From Cheiracanthium punctorium (taxonomy: Eukaryota > Arthropoda > Arachnida > Araneae > Cheiracanthiidae), in assembly GCA_038373885.1 (NCBI GenBank), contig JAWZYV010019947.1:572001-636000 (forward strand): a stretch of DNA of 64,000 nucleotides, given 5' to 3'. Under the pieces are notes generated by a model, which worked only from the letters and a program-made list of their open reading frames with translations, made no database searches and was not told where the DNA came from. Numbering within the stretch: position 1 is the first letter of the stretch; every line of letters begins with the position of its first letter. This document shows, in pieces, positions 22,093 through 32,310 of this stretch. Made by a program: the position numbers and the translations under genes.

Positions 22093-22704
22093 CAAAGGGC
22101 ATTCATAAAAACTGAGAGTTATTTTTTAAGTAGTGGCAACACCGCGAAACTAAAATATAGAAGTGCAAGCGATTTTTTCAAACTGTTAACTGTACGTTTA
22201 TACAAAATTCTAAACGAAGCAGACGATTTTATTTTCCTAGTTCCGTGCTTGTTTAAAGAACTTTTTTTTTTTTTTTTTTTTTTTGCCCTACAGAAATGGA
22301 TATGAACTGGTAGGGAATTGGACATTACATCACGATAATGCTCGCCCGCATGTCGCTACTTCTGTTCAGCAATATCTTAGTAAATGCAATATTAAAATCA
22401 TGCAACATCCCCCTTACAGTCCAGATCTCGCACCATGCGATTTCTGGCTGTTTCCGACGTTGAAGGAGAAGCACCGTGGCAGAAATTTAACACAGATTCT
22501 GAAGTTACTTCAGCAGTGGAGGGTTCTTTGAAGCAGCTTCCAGAAAAGGGCTTCTCTATTTGTTTTGAAAAGTGGGTTGAACGATGGGACCGTTGCATAT
22601 CATCTGACGGAAAGCATTTTGAAAAAGAATGAAGTATTTTTTGCTGTAAATATATTTTTTGATTTTTTATGATTTTACTCTCAGTTTTTATGGAATGCCC
22701 TTTG
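22093..22704 (+). mobile_element. Internally deleted mariner transposon
   Basis: TA on both sides (22091-22092 and 22705-22706). Inverted ends begin CAAAGGGCATTCATAAAAAC with one mismatch between the two ends and continue through CTGAGAGT. 612 bp against about 1.3 kb for full mariners. The N-terminal half of the transposase is gone, replaced by a poly(T) run at 22262-22284. Confidence 0.85.
22283..22632 (+). pseudogene. mariner transposase C-terminal remnant
   Basis: Retains the second catalytic Asp in HHDNARPH and the third in YSPDLAPCDFWLFP, the D34D signature of mariner transposases. A frameshift near 22485 breaks it; the other frame continues with residues like EKGFSICFEKWVERWDRCI up to a stop at 22630-22632. 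The first catalytic Asp and the DNA-binding domain are missing. Non-functional. Confidence 0.9.
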
Positions 22705-23683
22705 TAGACCAGCACCCATGGGGAGATCCGTATGCATAAACTGAGGACCGCTTTCTGACTTCGGATATATGTTCTAGTGGTCATGGACTTCAGTATAATT
22801 GATGTTGCCAGAATGAATTGTGGTGTAAAAATGCATGTCAAAATACTAAGCAAATGAAGAGGCCTTTTGATCTAAAACAGGAAATTTTTGTTTTGGTATT
22901 TTGTATTGAAAGATTTAGATTGGGAAACAAATCGTTCAGCTCTTTTTGATTAAAGAGCTGAGGCGAAGAATCGCGAGATTAATCGAGAGTACTCTAGGAC
23001 ATGTTCTTGATCAGTGCCTTCAGATTCTCTTGACGCTGTTTCTTATTCTATGTTTTGCAAATTATACGCAGGAACAGGCAACCTTTCATTAAGAGTCATA
23101 GGCAAATTCATGGAACATATATTTGGATACTTTATTTTATGTCTAGTTTTGGTAAAGAATGCCTGCAATATTAGAGAGAGAATAATAGTCTGAAAAATGG
23201 TCTTTGGGCTAACACCACACCACACCACAGGAAAAGCAAACTGCATAGCTCGGTATTTTCCTTTCAACCATTTCGTTGAAGTAGTAGTACATGTTTTGCA
23301 GGCAATATGAGGCGCACCATTTTATCTTGATCTCCAACAAAACAATCAAAGTATAAATTAGAGGCCCTCTTAACGAAATTAGTAATTGGGTTTTTTTTTT
23401 TTTTTCGGGGGGGGGGGGTGAATTTGCCACAGACATAACAAAAGTTGTCGGGGTGCTTAAGACAACAACGGTGTTTACTAGCTGTCATTTTTAGATTAAA
23501 TTTTTGAGTATATAAATACAACGATTTTAAAATAAAAATATCTCTCACTAGAAACATACTCACTTATTAAAAAAAAACTCACACATTCTTACACAGTACA
23601 TACATTCTTAGGCTGAGATATATAATATAGTAATTGGACCATGCGTGTTTCAACATTCACTAGGTCATAATGTTCATTTCGCA

Positions 23684-23884
23684 CTAAAGGATTATCTGTC
23701 CATATAATGAATAACACCTCCCGGTGTAACATTTGCCATTAAGAAAATCTAAGTTGGTGTGGTGAACTGCACTGTTTGATCTGGCGTGGAATGATCCAGG
23801 CATCAAATTGTAAATCCTTCTTTGGCTACTGCTTTCAAAATCTGGAGGAACAGCAGTACTCTTATTGGCCTCAGAAAAATCCAT
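23684..23884 (-). other. Unidentified coding-like fragment
   Basis: A 66-codon frame with a protein-like look (STAVPPDFESSSQRRIYNL, then SFHARSNSAVHHTN). Its first codons lie in the ~155-bp repeat at 23868-24020, so the start is repeat-derived. I do not recognise it; it may be a relic of a mobile element or chance. Confidence 0.2.
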
Positions 23885-24020
23885 GATCGACTGTTAATTT
23901 CTGAAAAACTTAAACTTTCTTTGTGTTTTCCCAGAGTGTTGAAATGTCTGAGCTAATAAAATTTTAGTGTCTCAAAGTAAAAGTCGGTTTTGTTGGAGCT
24001 TTTTTTAAAAGGACAATATT
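23868..24020. repeat. ~155-bp dispersed repeat, copy 2
   Basis: Same segment as 21364-21515, in the same orientation, ending in a T-rich run before 'aaggacaata'. It lies 100 bp before carbonic anhydrase exon 4. Confidence 0.7.
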
Positions 24021-24120
24021 TTTTAACAGATTATATCTAAAAGCTTTTGTCTTTTATTGCATATCACATATATTATGTTATGTTTCTCATCATATGTATA
24101 TTTATTATTTTCTTACATAG

Positions 24121-24210
24121 ATGCATCTGGTACACAAAAACATGAACTACAATATGACAAAAGCTTTAACACAGAAAGATGGCTTGGCTGTACTGGCTGT
24201 ACTTTTTAAA
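24121..24210 (+). CDS. Alpha-carbonic anhydrase, exon 4 (visible)
   Basis: Thirty whole codons. MHLVHKNMNY provides the third zinc ligand His126 (His119 in CA II). N135-M-T is a potential glycosylation site. It ends in GLAVLAVLFK, a family hallmark strand. Acceptor TCTTACATAG, donor GTAAGT, both phase 0. Confidence 0.95.
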
Positions 24211-25411
24211 GTAAGTCAATGTTTGTTGTTTCAAAATAGTTCAACCGTTCGAAAGAGGAACCATGAGTTGTTATTCAAAATCTAGTCAACATCCTTTCTA
24301 GAAAAGTAAGAAAGTTGGTACATCAATTATTCGGCAGAAAAATAGGCGACTCAGCTCTGAGAATCCCGAAAGTAGCAGGAATCAGGCGGGCTGAAACCAT
24401 AAGCATGACCAACAGTGCATATGGCTCGATCCCAAATGACAACTGTGATGCAGTTCATCACATATTTATAATTAATTACTTTTGATTTTCCTTTACCTAT
24501 TCTAAATTTAATACGCTTTGTCATCTCTATCCGTAATGCTATTTAACTGTTTCTTAAATTACTTTAGTTTTTAACTTCTGCAATGTATGTAACGGGTGTC
24601 TCCTGTCTGAGAATTTTTTTTATTCCTGTTCTCACGGGGTTTCAATAATATTGCTTTGGTCACAATGTCGCCTTACCTTTGACCTCTTAGTGAAACACTT
24701 TTGAATTTTGGTAAACACGCATAAAGCCTAACGATCTTTTTCATTTTTTCAATCTGGCGATTTATTTGGCAAACGCCCTTTCTAGTGCTCAGTTCTATCG
24801 CCAGTTTGACTTTCTGTTCTCATAACTTTTTCGCACTCACTTATAGCTTTTGTGTCTGCCCAAGAGGTCACGCTTGCCGTCGCTATTTTGTCAGCCACCG
24901 AACTACGGCCTGTAATTTTCCATTATTGAAAATGTCAGTAAAATATGGTTACGTAACTGTTTATCGGCATGAAGTTCCAGGGTATTGCATATTACCAGGC
25001 GCGCAACCAAGGGAGGGGTTTTTAGGGTTAAAACCCTTCCCAGGACAAACTATTTTTTGTAATAAAAAAAATCATTCCTCAAAAAATCTATTCCCTGAAT
25101 TTACAACGAAGGAAATTGGGCACTTTAGAAGAATATTACAGGAAATCTGTTCTGTATACATGCCATTCTTAAACACTTTTATTCGCCAACTCGATTAAAG
25201 ATTTGTGCATCATAAGAACATTTTGAATTCCTTGCAAAATTTGTCGATTCAATGCTATGACCCCAAATACGGGAAAATGTAATGGAGAACGTTCTTTAGA
25301 ACTAGTGTCGATATATGAAATGGAAGAGGGTTCTGTGAGGGTCAATTCGCCTTATGGTGTCGAAAGTTACATTGCCAACAAATATGACCAACAAACTCAC
25401 TAAAAGCCTTA

Positions 25412-26930
25412 CAAGGGGAGGCTCAGATGTTGGGTTCACCGATTTTGATGAAATGTTGATGAGTTAGGGGGACCCATAGTATAGTAAAAATTCCAAGGAA
25501 TCAGCCGCCAACTCTCCCTTATTTTCGAGAAAATTCCATTTAAACATTTGATGCACTATTATATACCAATTATTTGTCACATGTTTGCATAACCGTGGCG
25601 CCGTGGTTTCGCATTCGGCTAGAGATCAAGAGGTCTCTGGTTCGTATCCGCTTTTTTTTTCCCCTTCCTTAAAAATTCATTATACAGTTTAAAATGATTA
25701 TATAAAAAATATATTGTGACTTACTTTGTAAAACTGGAGTTATAAAGTTCTTCGTTGTGTATATATTTGATAATTTCCTAATACTTTTAGGACCAGGGAA
25801 GAATGATAAAAATGGATTTGCTTCTTTCTTCATTTTGAATGATGCAATTATATAGTTTAAAATTTCCCATTCAGCTAAAACGTGTTATACACATGTAATT
25901 ACAATTAGAAATTCAATATTCGGTATAAACGATAAGTTAAACCTTTTTATATGTTCAAAACATTTATGATTTGATGCAGAATGCATATAATTTTACATTC
26001 ATCAATCTTCGCGAGTAGTAGAAAACGAAAAAAAAAAATAATAATAATAAAATACCAGGAGCTTTTGGCTTCCAAGTTGAAAACACACTGTCACCATCAC
26101 TTTGTCAACCATGTGATGATCAGTTTTACTAGCCCCCTCATCCCCACCCCTCCCCCAAAAGAAAATTACTACAAAATTCTCCACACTTTATGCAAAATAA
26201 ACGGGAATTAGTAACCTGAGAAGATGCAATAAAAATTCATTAAGTCATGTATTTTCTGCTATCACCGCATTCACGCATTCTTTTCTGAAATCTTAAAACA
26301 TGCATGGTTTGCAGCAAAATTTTCTGATGAAAGGCAGACATTTCTAAATGTAAAGGAAATTTTTTTCCCACAAACAAAAATGAAAAGACGATGTGGATGC
26401 AAAAATATTTCTTTCATATGTTGTAGCAGATGTCCAAACAATATGTTTCGCAAGGTTTTAAGACAAATATCACCCTTACTCAATTACACATCTGTAAAAG
26501 TACCGAATAAATTTTCAAAATGTGATTGATAAATAATATTTCTCATTGCCGTCGCTTTCATTTGCAGTTATTCAATATTACTTCATAAAATAGTGTTCAT
26601 TCAATAAATCATATCAATTTTGTAATGCGTGTGTTATTTTAAACTATTTTATGAATTTTTAAGGGAGGGGAAAAAAATGAAAAAGCAGAGCGGATTTAGT
26701 CGGAGACCTCTTGTTCTCTGGCCGAATGCGGAACCATGGCGCCACGGAGAACACAAACGGTTTTTCAAATAATTGCTATATAACAGTGCATCAAATGTTT
26801 AAATGGAATTTTATCGAAAATAAGGGAGAGTTGGCGGCTAATTCATTGGTATTTTACTTTACTATGTGTCATCTATAGCCCATAAACATTTCATCAAAAT
26901 CGGTGATCCCAACGTCTGAGCCTCCCCTTG
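25412..26930. mobile_element. 1.5-kb palindromic element with TTA target duplication (PIF/Harbinger-like?)
   Basis: TTA at 25409-25411 and 26931-26933. The ends begin CAAGGGGAGGCTCAGA. Arms of about 250 bp: 25412-25660 reads as the complement of about 26690-26930, including 'aaaattccatttaaacattt' and a tRNA-like segment. A 3-bp TTA duplication suggests PIF/Harbinger, but no transposase is visible and terminal G-rich CAAGGGG is not a proof. The middle (25680-26680) is AT-rich and non-coding. Confidence 0.65.
25604..25656 (+). repeat. tRNA-like segment in the left arm of the 25412 element
   Basis: Has GTGGCGCCGTGG (A-box-like) and GGTTCGTATCC (B-box-like) about 35 bp apart, as in tRNA-derived SINE heads. 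The complement occurs in the right arm at about 26697-26746, where the B-box side is decayed. Not a functional tRNA: it is short of a full cloverleaf and followed by a T run. Confidence 0.55.
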
Positions 26931-27496
26931 TTAGATATTTGCAGTCGGAAAATACTTCCTAATATCTATGGGCTACTTCAAATAATGGCAACATTACCAA
27001 TAACAAATTGCACTGGTGAGCGTTTTTCATTTTAACTGTTCGCCTTTTAAAAGCTTATCTTCCGAGCTCAACGGATGAAATCAGACTGAATTGACTAGCG
27101 ATGCTGAACATCTTTAAAAACGTCCATGTTATCCCTGAAGAAGTATTGAATGAATTGGCGAAACAACCCCGTCACTTAGATGTTCAGTTATAGCGTTTAG
27201 TATTGCCTGTAAAATAAATTGTGAACAATGTGAATTCATTTTTTGAAATACGTATTTTACAGACAAAATATATTTGACAATGTTTGACCATTTTTAAGAA
27301 ACCCCCTCCACAACAAAGTCAACATTGTCAACAAAGCCCAGCCAGGAAAGGCAACGGCAACAAAATACATGCCGTCCTAAAAATGAAGCTCATAACATCA
27401 GGTATCGTTCAGACAGTCTCTTAAAAAATATATATATATAAAAAATCTGATATTCTTCCAGATTTTATTTACGCCCTCGGCTGGAAGAATTTCGGT

Positions 27497-27534
<38 letters not shown>

Positions 27535-27588
27535 TATTCAATCAATTCTGCCATATAGAAGAAAATGATAACTGTAAGTGCTCATACA

Positions 27589-27940
27589 GGCCCTTATTCA
27601 GGTAGATTTAGTAGCTACTAAACCTTTTAACTTTACTAGCTACTACTACTTAGTTACTAAACTTAGTAAAGTGGATTCAGATACAGTTTGGAGGTGGAGA
27701 TACTAAAAACGTGACTGGAACAAACTGCTGAATCACAGACTAAACAAACGTACACCTAGATCAAGCGCTCTGATTGGTCTACTAACTTCCCTGTTAACTT
27801 TTCCGCTTGGGGTTAGTCAGGTGTTTAGAACTAAATGTATCTGAATTCCTACTTACTAACTTTTAGTATCAGCGCCCACTTACTAACTTACTAACTGAAC
27901 AATAGGCTTAGAAGCTACTAAATCTATCTGAATAGTAGCC
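27589..27940. mobile_element. MITE-like inverted repeat, 352 bp
   Basis: Left end GGCCCTTATTCAGGTAGATT and right end, read inward, GGCTACTATTCAGATAGATT; both continue TTAGTAGCT(A/T)CTAA. The interior is rich in ACTTACTAAC motifs and also partly self-complementary. Class unknown; no coding capacity. Confidence 0.65.
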
Positions 27941-28039
27941 TTAGACTCCTGTTCGCATAATTTTGTTGCTGAAAATTGCATCAATTGTTGTTTGGCCCCT
28001 AGTGGTGAAATGTTTTGGTTTAGTGCATATTGGAAAATC

Positions 28040-28228
28040 TTAAGTATCCATTTCAGTTATGAAATTGGATCCTTGATCGGAATTTAATTCTATGTTAAAA
28101 TCTCCTACTAAAACAATCTTACAATCATCCTCCTTCAACAACGTTTCGAATATAGCGTCTAATTTATCTTCATAAGAAATTCGAGGACTAACGTATGTAA
28201 CTGCAAATCTCACTTTATTTTGTGATTG
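28040..28228 (-). pseudogene. Endonuclease-domain relic, downstream piece
   Basis: On the minus strand it reads TYVSPRISYEDKLDAIFETL and then CKIVLVGDFNIELNSD, ending in a stop at 28040-28042. VGDFNI is the catalytic-motif block of AP-like endonucleases carried by LINEs and by some Helitron-type proteins. A SINE (28229-28440) separates it from the upstream piece. The same VLVGDFNIDF block recurs at 38870, 39390 and 55070 on the plus strand. Confidence 0.6.
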
Positions 28229-28440
28229 TGTGTGATTACGGCAACGCTACACTAGGGAGATCTGCCAAGGGGGGGTGCCTTGGTAGGAGGACTTTCTAAG
28301 GGGTTCTAACGCGTATTCACGTTACATCTGGAGAAAACCTACCCAAACTCCAGACCGTTAGATCGACAGCCGTGTGATGGGACCTTCACACTTCGGCCAT
28401 CTACCGTTTTCAGTGGCATATAACCACTGTGTCATCGTGA
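28229..28440 (-). mobile_element. tRNA-derived SINE, reverse orientation
   Basis: Reverse complement of the 12013-12263 family: 'aaggggttctaacgcgtatt' and the head GGCATATAACCACTGTG. It interrupts the endonuclease relic, so it is younger than that relic. Confidence 0.75.
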
Positions 28441-28640
28441 GGCTTCGCTTTATCGTGAATATACACAATGACCATTTGAACACCATTGATTTGGCTCGTG
28501 TAAGCACGGGTAAAGTGTTTCATATTATTTTTATAAAGTTTTCCTCTATAAAAATCATAACTCCAGATGGCTTTCTGTTTTGGAAACCACTGTCTATCCG
28601 TTCGACCAAAGTGAATCCTGGTATTTGAAAACCACATGCA
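28441..28640 (-). pseudogene. Endonuclease-domain relic, upstream piece
   Basis: In one minus-strand frame it reads FQIPGFTLVERIDSGF, then NRKPSGVMIFIEE, a stop, and further residues. The pattern 'GF.LV.R.DS...GGV.IF' resembles the N-terminal part of AP-like endonuclease domains. It carries at least one in-frame stop. The longer open frame at 28410-28637 is a different, meaningless frame. Confidence 0.45.
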
Positions 28641-28745
28641 AAAACCCTTAACTGGTTAAAAATTTGTGACGCAGCATTTTACTTTATAGCTCTATGAATT
28701 TTAAATATGGGTCTTAAAAATAATCTCTTAAATTAAAATCTTTTT
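28632..28745. repeat. Extra duplicate of a palindrome arm segment
   Basis: Repeats 28795-28890 ('gcagcattttactttatagc') and is closer to the far right arm (about 29420-29505) than to the neighbouring left arm, including 'aacccttaactggttaaaaa'. Suggests a partial duplication or conversion between arms. Confidence 0.75.
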
Positions 28746-28747
28746 TA

Positions 28748-29545
28748 CTTATTATCTTCTGATCATACCCCTAAAAAGTAATGATATATCACCATACAAA
28801 AACCTGTAACAGGTTAAAAGTCTGTGATGCAGCATTTTACTTTATAGCTATATGACTTTTAAATATGTGTCTTAAAAATAATGACATCAAATTCTGAGTG
28901 ACGCCCAGTTGGGAATTTTAAAGATTTGTTTTTAAATTCCATTACAGTTACTTACGTTTTATTTTCTAAAGAAGATTTACGCATTTAAGCAATGCTTTTA
29001 ATTATGAAATACACTGTCAAATATATCACACTTTCACTGAGTCTATATAATGTATTCAAATGAATTTATTTCAATAATTTAATTTATCTTTTGCGTCACG
29101 CTATCCAAAAGGGCAAGCAAAATTTTCATACACATTGCACTTAGTTTGGTTACTATGACACTAACTAAATATTTACGTAAATTTTGCTTGCCCTTTTGGA
29201 TAGCGTGACGCAAAAGATAAATTAAATTATTGAAATAAATTCATTTGAATACATTATATAGACTCAGTGAAAGTGCGATATATTTGACAGTGTATTTCAT
29301 AATTAAAAGCATTGCTTAAATGCGTAAATCTTCTTTAGAAAATGAAACAAAAATAACTGTAATGGAATTTAAAAACAAAAATTCCCAGCAGGGCGTCACT
29401 CAGAATTTGATATCATTATTTTTAGGACCCATATTTAAAATTCATAGAGCTATAAAGTAAAATGCTGCGTCACAAATTTTTAACCAGTTAAGGGTTTTTG
29501 CAGGTGGATATCATTACTTTTTAAGGGTATGGTCAGAAGATAATA
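28748..29545. repeat. Long near-perfect palindrome, arms about 370 bp
   Basis: Left arm 28748-29130 and right arm about 29178-29545 are reverse complements with few differences. The innermost 200 bp are almost identical (for example AAAAGGGCAAGCAAAATTTT at 29108 and its complement at 29181). The spacer is only about 50 bp, so the strands could form a large hairpin. No target duplication or coding sequence seen. Probably a foldback or MITE-type element. Confidence 0.85.
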
Positions 29546-29887
29546 AATTAGTTTCAAAGGCGAATTTCGGAAGTTTGCTTGACACTAAGTTATGTAAATA
29601 AATATACAAACCTGTTTTCATGCAGTATCAGAGTATTTGATTAAAAAAGTCATAGCAAGTTCTTTTGTCATATGTAACAGAAAATTGACATATTTTTGTT
29701 AGAATTTTATAATAAGAGACATAATACTGATTATAATCAATAATTTTTTGAGTAATTTTCTATTTATAATTTGGGTCGAGTACAGATTAGTATCCCTGCC
29801 ACCATCTTTGATTTTATTTCATAAATTTGCATTCAGTTTAATGCTAAACGTAAGTTAACTTTTTTACTATAATTATATAACTATTGG

Positions 29888-30121
29888 GCCCCATCAGTGG
29901 CCGAGCGCATAGCGCTCTGAACTGGGAGACGGAAGGTGCCTGGTTCGAAACCAGGTTGCGTCCACCGACCTAATCGTTCGGAGTTTTCCGTGGTTTCCTC
30001 CAAAACAGCGTAAATACGGGTTAGGACCCCTTAGAAAGACCCCCACGGAGGGCACCCCACGTCTCGGCTTAGAGCCTGCGTGTAGCTATAATCGGCCGTA
30101 ATTCTAGAATAACAACAACAA
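29888..30121 (+). mobile_element. Complete tRNA-derived SINE with 14-bp target duplications
   Basis: TATATAACTATTGG lies on both sides (29874-29887 and 30122-30135). The head has A-box-like TGGCCGAGCGC and B-box GGTTCGAAACC. The body carries 'cggagttttccgtggtttcc' and a stretch 'gggttaggaccccttagaaa' also seen in the 12013 family, and it ends in an (AAC)n-type tail. Transcription would use the internal Pol III promoter; mobilisation depends on a LINE elsewhere. Confidence 0.9.
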
Positions 30122-30572
30122 TATATAACTATTGGTTCTATTGTTTTTGCATTGTGATTCATTAATTTGCATTCAGTTTAACGATAACCGTAAGTTAAGT
30201 TTCGTTAAAATTATTAATTTAATAATCTCGTTCTTAATTAATGATAATCTAGTTACTCATTCTATTATTTTAATGCAATGTAATCTATTAATGCAATGTT
30301 TGCTTTCAGTTTAAAGCTATCTCTAAGTTAAATTTTTAACTATATTATGATACACTAAGTTTTTAACTAAGTTAATGATACATCTCAAAATTGTTGATTA
30401 AATTAATTAATGACTATAATCATTAATAAAATAGAAAATTACTCAAAAAATATTGTTTATAATTGGTTTTATGTCGCTTTTTAGAAAACTAACTTCATAC
30501 TATGTTTGTTTTTTTATCAGTTGATAATTTCATTTTTTTAGAGAACGTTTAGATGAACTACAAGTTTAAGAA

Positions 30573-30790
30573 TAAGGGTCTTGCGCGGTTGACTTTCTTA
30601 GTGCTTCTGAAGCGTATTTACGTTACATCGTGAGAAAAACCGTCCAAAACTCCGAATTTTTAGATTATCAGCCATCCGGTAGACCAGAACCCTGGACATT
30701 TATACTTCAGTTATCTACCATCTTCAGAATCTTATCAACTCGGCTCGGGTGGACACAACATCTTGTTTTAGATGCCGTCTCCGGCCTTCA
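30573..30790 (-). mobile_element. Decayed SINE, reverse orientation
   Basis: Recognisable from 'gaagcgtatttacgttacat' and 'ccgtccaaaactccgaattt', matching the body of the 12013/28229 family. The head is degenerate. Confidence 0.55.
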
Positions 30791-32039
30791 AATGCCTAAT
30801 ACAATATATAGTGCATGTATAAATTTAGATTAATTAATAAAATTTCTATCTGAAAAGTATTGAACAAAATTTTAAATCTGGTATTTAAAGGAATACAAAA
30901 TGAAAGTGAGAAAAACCTAAGATTTGGAAAAAGTATTGGTTTTAAAATTATAATTCAATAATTTCAATAAATTTTATATATACATGAAGAGTAAAAGAAT
31001 TATTATTAAAACTAGTTAGTATGTAAAACTACTATTTATTTTCCTTTGAATACTAAATAATTATTATTAATTAATTATGTGAGCTTTCTGAAGAGAAAAA
31101 AAAATTCATTGAAATATTAATTATATATTGAATTTTCCAAATAGAATTAATAATATTAGAAAAATAAAGACTTAATTTAATTAGAAATAGCTATCAAAAT
31201 ACTAGGGAAACGAAATACTTAAAGAAAAAGTTAGGAAGGAGTTTTACCAAAAAATACTTAAATTAATTATTTTTTAATCCAAAGTCTTAACTATTTTTAA
31301 TTATTAATTATAGCAAAATAAATTACAGAAAAAATAAGTAAAGTATATAATAATCTGTTATTATTTTTTAAAATGAAATAAAACAAAAATGACAGTAACA
31401 CAAAGCTCATCTCGCAAAAGTGCTACATCGGGTACAGAACCTAAGTTTTCTGGTCAGAACGCGGAAGCGAATCGCACCAGCTGTCTACGACCAAACTGGT
31501 TTAGGATATAAAGTAACTTGTACAAATCTTGTAACGGATTTACAGCACTGTATTCCTACTCTCTGCCTTGTTTACCGCCGTTGAAACAAGATCATTTTCC
31601 GTATTTCCTTACGCGGGTTAAATAGTTCCCTCTTTGAACTGGATTAAATATAAAAAACGAGTTTTCCTAGCTTAACAGGCGACGTCACTCATCGAATTTG
31701 GCACCGATTAAAATCATATATTAATTGTAAAAAATTCGTTAGAGCGGATTCCGAGATCCAGAAGAGAACTTTTGAAAATAGAAAAGTTAGCTGTAATATA
31801 TAAGTGCCGCGAAGTTTTACGGTTGGTTGGTTGGGCTGGCTGCGTCACTCGTAGAAACTGCCGTTCTACATGATCATCTGAAGGGGTAGTCCATGTTTCC
31901 GTTAGCAATATCAAATCACTCTGCAGGAAACATTAATCAAACGGAAAAGTGACCACGGCGCGCCGCATAGACAAAAATCCCTTGCTTGAAAGAAATAGCA
32001 CCAGAGTGCTTAAAAAAAAAAAAAAAAAAAACGCGAACA

Positions 32040-32246
32040 GTCAGCATATACTATAAGGCGCTCAATGCAGAGAAAAAGCTAGCTACTAGCCATAGCAGTA
32101 GAAGTGTGCCTACTCTCCTCCAATATCTAGAGACCCTTTTTTGACGCAGCTGGCTGTGCCGCACAGCCATCTTGCTGGTAGTTAAGTCGAGCGACGGCAA
32201 CGGCTGCCCTTTTTTCAGCATTGGGAAAGTGTTGCGCCTCAAAGGG
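32040..32246. mobile_element. piggyBac-type MITE fragment
   Basis: Right end TTGCGCCTCAAAGGG followed by TTAA (32247-32250). It includes GACGCAGCTGGCTGTGCCGC and 'ttgctggtagttaagtcgag' from family 1. The left end is missing or degenerate. Confidence 0.65.
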
Positions 32247-32310
32247 TTAATGTGCCCCACAGAAAGTAATTAGGAGTCAGATCGGGAGGATATGGAGCAC
32301 GATCTATTAT

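Larger units (their letters stand above)
19383..24120 (+). other. Carbonic anhydrase intron 3 (visible)
   Basis: 4.7 kb. Holds a (AGT)n microsatellite, a compound repeat at 20590-21905, a mariner at 22093-22704, homopolymer patches at 23392-23420, and a 155-bp repeat at 23868-24020. Confidence 0.9.

Noticed and set aside
24785..25198. 137-codon frame in intron 4
   Set aside because: No domain, unusual composition, and located in an intron of a well-supported gene; part resembles MITE-like GGGTTAAAACCC sequence.
25604..25656. Functional tRNA gene
   Set aside because: A-box and B-box-like motifs exist, but there is no full cloverleaf, and the segment recurs in inverted form inside a transposable element.
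29888..29960. Functional tRNA gene at the SINE head
   Set aside because: Body, tail and 14-bp target duplications show that it is a SINE.
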